DNA from: an uncultured Sphingomonas sp.
Lineage (GTDB): Bacteria > Pseudomonadota > Alphaproteobacteria > Sphingomonadales > Sphingomonadaceae
Direction of reading: 5' to 3'
NCBI RefSeq assembly: GCF_913777625.1
Contig: NZ_CAJYTI010000029.1
Location: 1-64,000, forward strand
Length of the DNA stretch: 64,000 nucleotides
A program made the translations under genes and the position numbers. The notes under the pieces are model-generated. The model worked only from the letters and a program-made list of their open reading frames with translations, did no database searches and was not told the DNA's origin. Positions 61,887 through 64,000 of this stretch are shown here, one piece after another; position 1 is the stretch's first letter; each line of letters starts with the position of its first letter.

Positions 61887-64000
61887 ATGGCCGACGGCGT
61901 CCCTTCCTCCACTCCCACCCCGAACGATCGCGCGCCCTCCCGCTGGGCGCGGTTGCGGCGGCGCTGGTGGTTTCGCATCCTCGCCGTGCTGGCGCTGCTC
62001 GCCGGCCTGCTGGTGCTTGCCCTTTGGCTGCTGGTCGCGCGCGACCTGCCCTCGGTCAACAAGCTGCGCAGCTATGAGCCGCAGCTGCCCAGCTATGTCC
62101 GCTCCGCCGACGGCACCCCGATCCACGCCTATGCGCAGATGCGGCGCGTGCAGCTCAGCTATGCCGAGTTCCCGCCGCTGCTGGTACGCGCCTTCATGGC
62201 TGCCGAGGACCGCACCTTCTTCTCGCACCACGGGCTCGACTTCCCCGGCCTGGTGCGCGCGGCGGGCGAGGGGCTGATCCGCGGCAAGACGCCGCGCGGC
62301 ACCTCCACCATCACCCAGCAGGTCGCCAAGAATCTCGCGGTCGGCAACGAGGCGAGCTACACCCGCAAGCTGAAGGAAGCGATCCTCGCCTGGCGCATCG
62401 AGGATACGCTCAGCAAGCAGCAGATCATGGAATTGTACCTCAATTTCATCGAGCTGGGGCGCAATTCCGGGGGCGTGGCGGCGGCGAGCGACGCCTATTT
62501 CGGCAAGCCGCTCGACAAGTTGAGCCTTGCGCAAATGGCCTATCTGGCGATCCTGCCCAAGGGCCCGGCGAACTACGATCCCGATCGCAACGCCCAGCGC
62601 GCGCTCGATCGCCGCAACTGGGTGCTCGGCGAGATGCTGCGCAACGGCTTCATCAACCAGGTGCAGCATGACGAGGCGGTGGCATCGCCGCTCGGCACCG
62701 TGCCGCGCCAGACGCCGCGCTTCGAGCGGGTCGGCGGCTATTTCGTCGAGGAAGTCCGCCGCCAGCTCGCCAAGCAGTTCGGCGAGAAGAGCGAGGACGG
62801 GCCGAACAGCGTCTATGACGGCGGGCTGTGGGTGCGCAGCTCGCTCGATCCGAAGCTGCAGGCCTATGCCCAGCGCGCCCTGCGCGACGGCCTGCTGCGC
62901 TACGATCATGGCCGCGGCTGGTCCGGGCCGATCGGCAAGGTGCAGTTCGAAGGCGATGGCTGGTATTCGGCCTTCGTCTCGAAGAATATCGGCGTCGACT
63001 ACGACAATTGGCGCGCGGCCGTGGTGATCGCGCGCGATTCGGGTGCGGCCCGGCTCGGCTTCGACGACGGCGATACCGGCACGCTGCCGGCCAGCGCCGC
63101 GCAGATGCCGATCCGCGGCAAGGGCGGCCATGCCTTCGACGCGATCAAGGTGGGTGACATCCTCGCCGTGGCCCCCGAGGGCGGCGCCTGGTCCCTGCGC
63201 AGCGTGCCCAAGGTCTCGGGCGGCATGGTGGTCGAGGATCCCTCGACCGGCCGCGTGCTGGCAATGCAGGGCGGCTTCGATTCGCGCCTCCAGGCGTTCA
63301 ACCGCGCCACCCAGGCGACCCGCCAGCCGGGATCGACGATCAAGCCGATCGTCTATGCCGCCGCGCTCGAGAACGGGATGACGCCGGCCTCGATCGTCGT
63401 CGACGGCCCCTTCTGCGTCTGGCAGGGCGCCGGGCTCGGCCAGAAGTGCTTCCGCAACTTCGACAACAAGGCCGGCGCCGGCCCGCACACGCTGCGCTGG
63501 GGCATCGAACAGTCGCGCAACCTGATGACCGTCCAGATCGCCAATGCCACCGGCATGGACAAGGTGGTCGACGTGATCCAGCGGCTGGGCGTCACCAAGA
63601 ACCGGCTGCCGCCCTATCTCTCCTATGCGCTGGGCGCGGGCGAGACGACGGTGCTGCGCATGGTCAACGCCTATTCCATCCTGGTGAACCATGGCCGCGC
63701 GCTCAATCCCACGCTGATCGACTTCGTCCAGGACCGCCGCGGCCGCGTGATCTTCCCCGCCGGCTGGCGCCCCTGCCAGGGCTGCAACGCCCGCGACTGG
63801 GACGGCAAGCCGATGCCGCGTCCGGTCTCGCGCGCCCGCCAGCTGATCGATCCGATGGTTGCCTATCAGATGGTCCACATCACCGAAGGCGTGATCCAGC
63901 GCGGCACCGCAACCGTGCTGCGCGACCTCAACCGCCCGATGATGGGCAAGACCGGCACCACCACCGGCCCCACCGACGTATGGTTCGTCGGCGGCACCCC
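61887..64000 (+). CDS. mrcA: Penicillin-binding protein 1A (partial, runs off right edge)
   Basis: The first 704 codons of a bifunctional class A PBP. Cytoplasmic N-terminus, one membrane helix (about 31-54), glycosyltransferase domain (AAEDRTFFSHHGLDFPG with catalytic Glu; TSTITQQVAKNL; ILAWRIEDTLSKQQIMELYL), a linker/OB region, and the transpeptidase domain with nucleophile Ser in GSTIKP, SxN-type motif and KTGTT near the window end. It polymerises and cross-links peptidoglycan. ATG 61887 lies 65 bases after the amidase stop, so the two may be co-transcribed. Confidence 0.95.
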   Translation, partial: MADGVPSSTPTPNDRAPSRWARLRRRWWFRILAVLALLAGLLVLALWLLVARDLPSVNKLRSYEPQLPSYVRSADGTPIHAYAQMRRVQLSYAEFPPLLVRAFMAAEDRTFFSHHGLDFPGLVRAAGEGLIRGKTPRGTSTITQQVAKNLAVGNEASYTRKLKEAILAWRIEDTLSKQQIMELYLNFIELGRNSGGVAAASDAYFGKPLDKLSLAQMAYLAILPKGPANYDPDRNAQRALDRRNWVLGEMLRNGFINQVQHDEAVASPLGTVPRQTPRFERVGGYFVEEVRRQLAKQFGEKSEDGPNSVYDGGLWVRSSLDPKLQAYAQRALRDGLLRYDHGRGWSGPIGKVQFEGDGWYSAFVSKNIGVDYDNWRAAVVIARDSGAARLGFDDGDTGTLPASAAQMPIRGKGGHAFDAIKVGDILAVAPEGGAWSLRSVPKVSGGMVVEDPSTGRVLAMQGGFDSRLQAFNRATQATRQPGSTIKPIVYAAALENGMTPASIVVDGPFCVWQGAGLGQKCFRNFDNKAGAGPHTLRWGIEQSRNLMTVQIANATGMDKVVDVIQRLGVTKNRLPPYLSYALGAGETTVLRMVNAYSILVNHGRALNPTLIDFVQDRRGRVIFPAGWRPCQGCNARDWDGKPMPRPVSRARQLIDPMVAYQMVHITEGVIQRGTATVLRDLNRPMMGKTGTTTGPTDVWFVGGT

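Overview
The window is a high-GC alphaproteobacterial chromosome segment, most probably from a sphingomonad (Sphingomonas or a close relative). The evidence is a two-piece permuted ssrA (tmRNA) with tag ANDNEALAIAA, the CtrA inhibitor SciP, an NDUFS4-like complex I subunit, a PEPxxWA-type C-terminal sorting signal, KpsC/KpsS capsule genes and a very large RNase E. Short palindromic repeats (REP-like) lie between genes and twice inside genes.

Region 1 (about 1-9098) reads as the right-hand part of a genomic island joined to the 3' end of tRNA-Ser(GGA). A P4-type tyrosine integrase lies next to the tRNA. Further left, in sequence of visibly lower GC, is an export and toxin-like cassette: a HlyD-type adaptor (267-1508), a C39-peptidase ABC exporter (1510-3663), a divergent Fic protein (4233-5021), a 402-residue protein that starts with a double-glycine leader and carries an HExxH zinc-protease motif (5055-6263), and a translationally coupled small exported protein (6263-6688). 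My reading is that the exporter cleaves and secretes the HExxH protein and that the coupled protein may be its immunity factor. This is the most interesting system in the window. About 1 kb beyond it (6689-7743) holds no gene I can support.

Region 2 (9.1-31.6 kb) is ordinary core genome. It holds a secreted cyclophilin, an Mla-type phospholipid transport operon with a STAS-MlaE fusion, a CicA-like HAD phosphatase, two tandem hybrid histidine kinases (the first a LOV photoreceptor kinase), a GT4/GH13/GH130 sugar cluster, chorismate mutase, a polyprenyl diphosphate synthase, HrpB helicase, an NDUFS4-like protein, a Nudix hydrolase, a LemA/TPM/TPM operon, MscL, an Rrf2 regulator and ssrA.

Region 3 (31.7-39.6 kb) is an envelope polysaccharide locus. 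It has kdsD/kpsF, kdsB, kpsC and kpsS in a tight minus-strand run, plus a GT4 glycosyltransferase, a PhyH-type dioxygenase and a lipid desaturase of the CarF/PEDS1 (plasmalogen-forming) family. Together these suggest a capsule built on a beta-Kdo linker. KpsC has a shortened first module.

Region 4 (39.7-64 kb) is core genome: mnmA, sciP, a GlsB-like membrane protein, a SIMPL protein, an RND efflux pair, a luciferase-like flavin oxidoreductase, an OmpR-type two-component system with a PepSY protein, an ABC-F ATPase, a PEP-CTERM-type protein, an M48 protease/DsbA-like/DUF815 ATPase run, RNase E, an AmiC-type amidase and the start of penicillin-binding protein 1A, which runs off the right edge.

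Most calls rest on motifs read by eye in the translation. Start codons were chosen from ribosome-binding sites, overlaps and signal peptides. No database search was possible.
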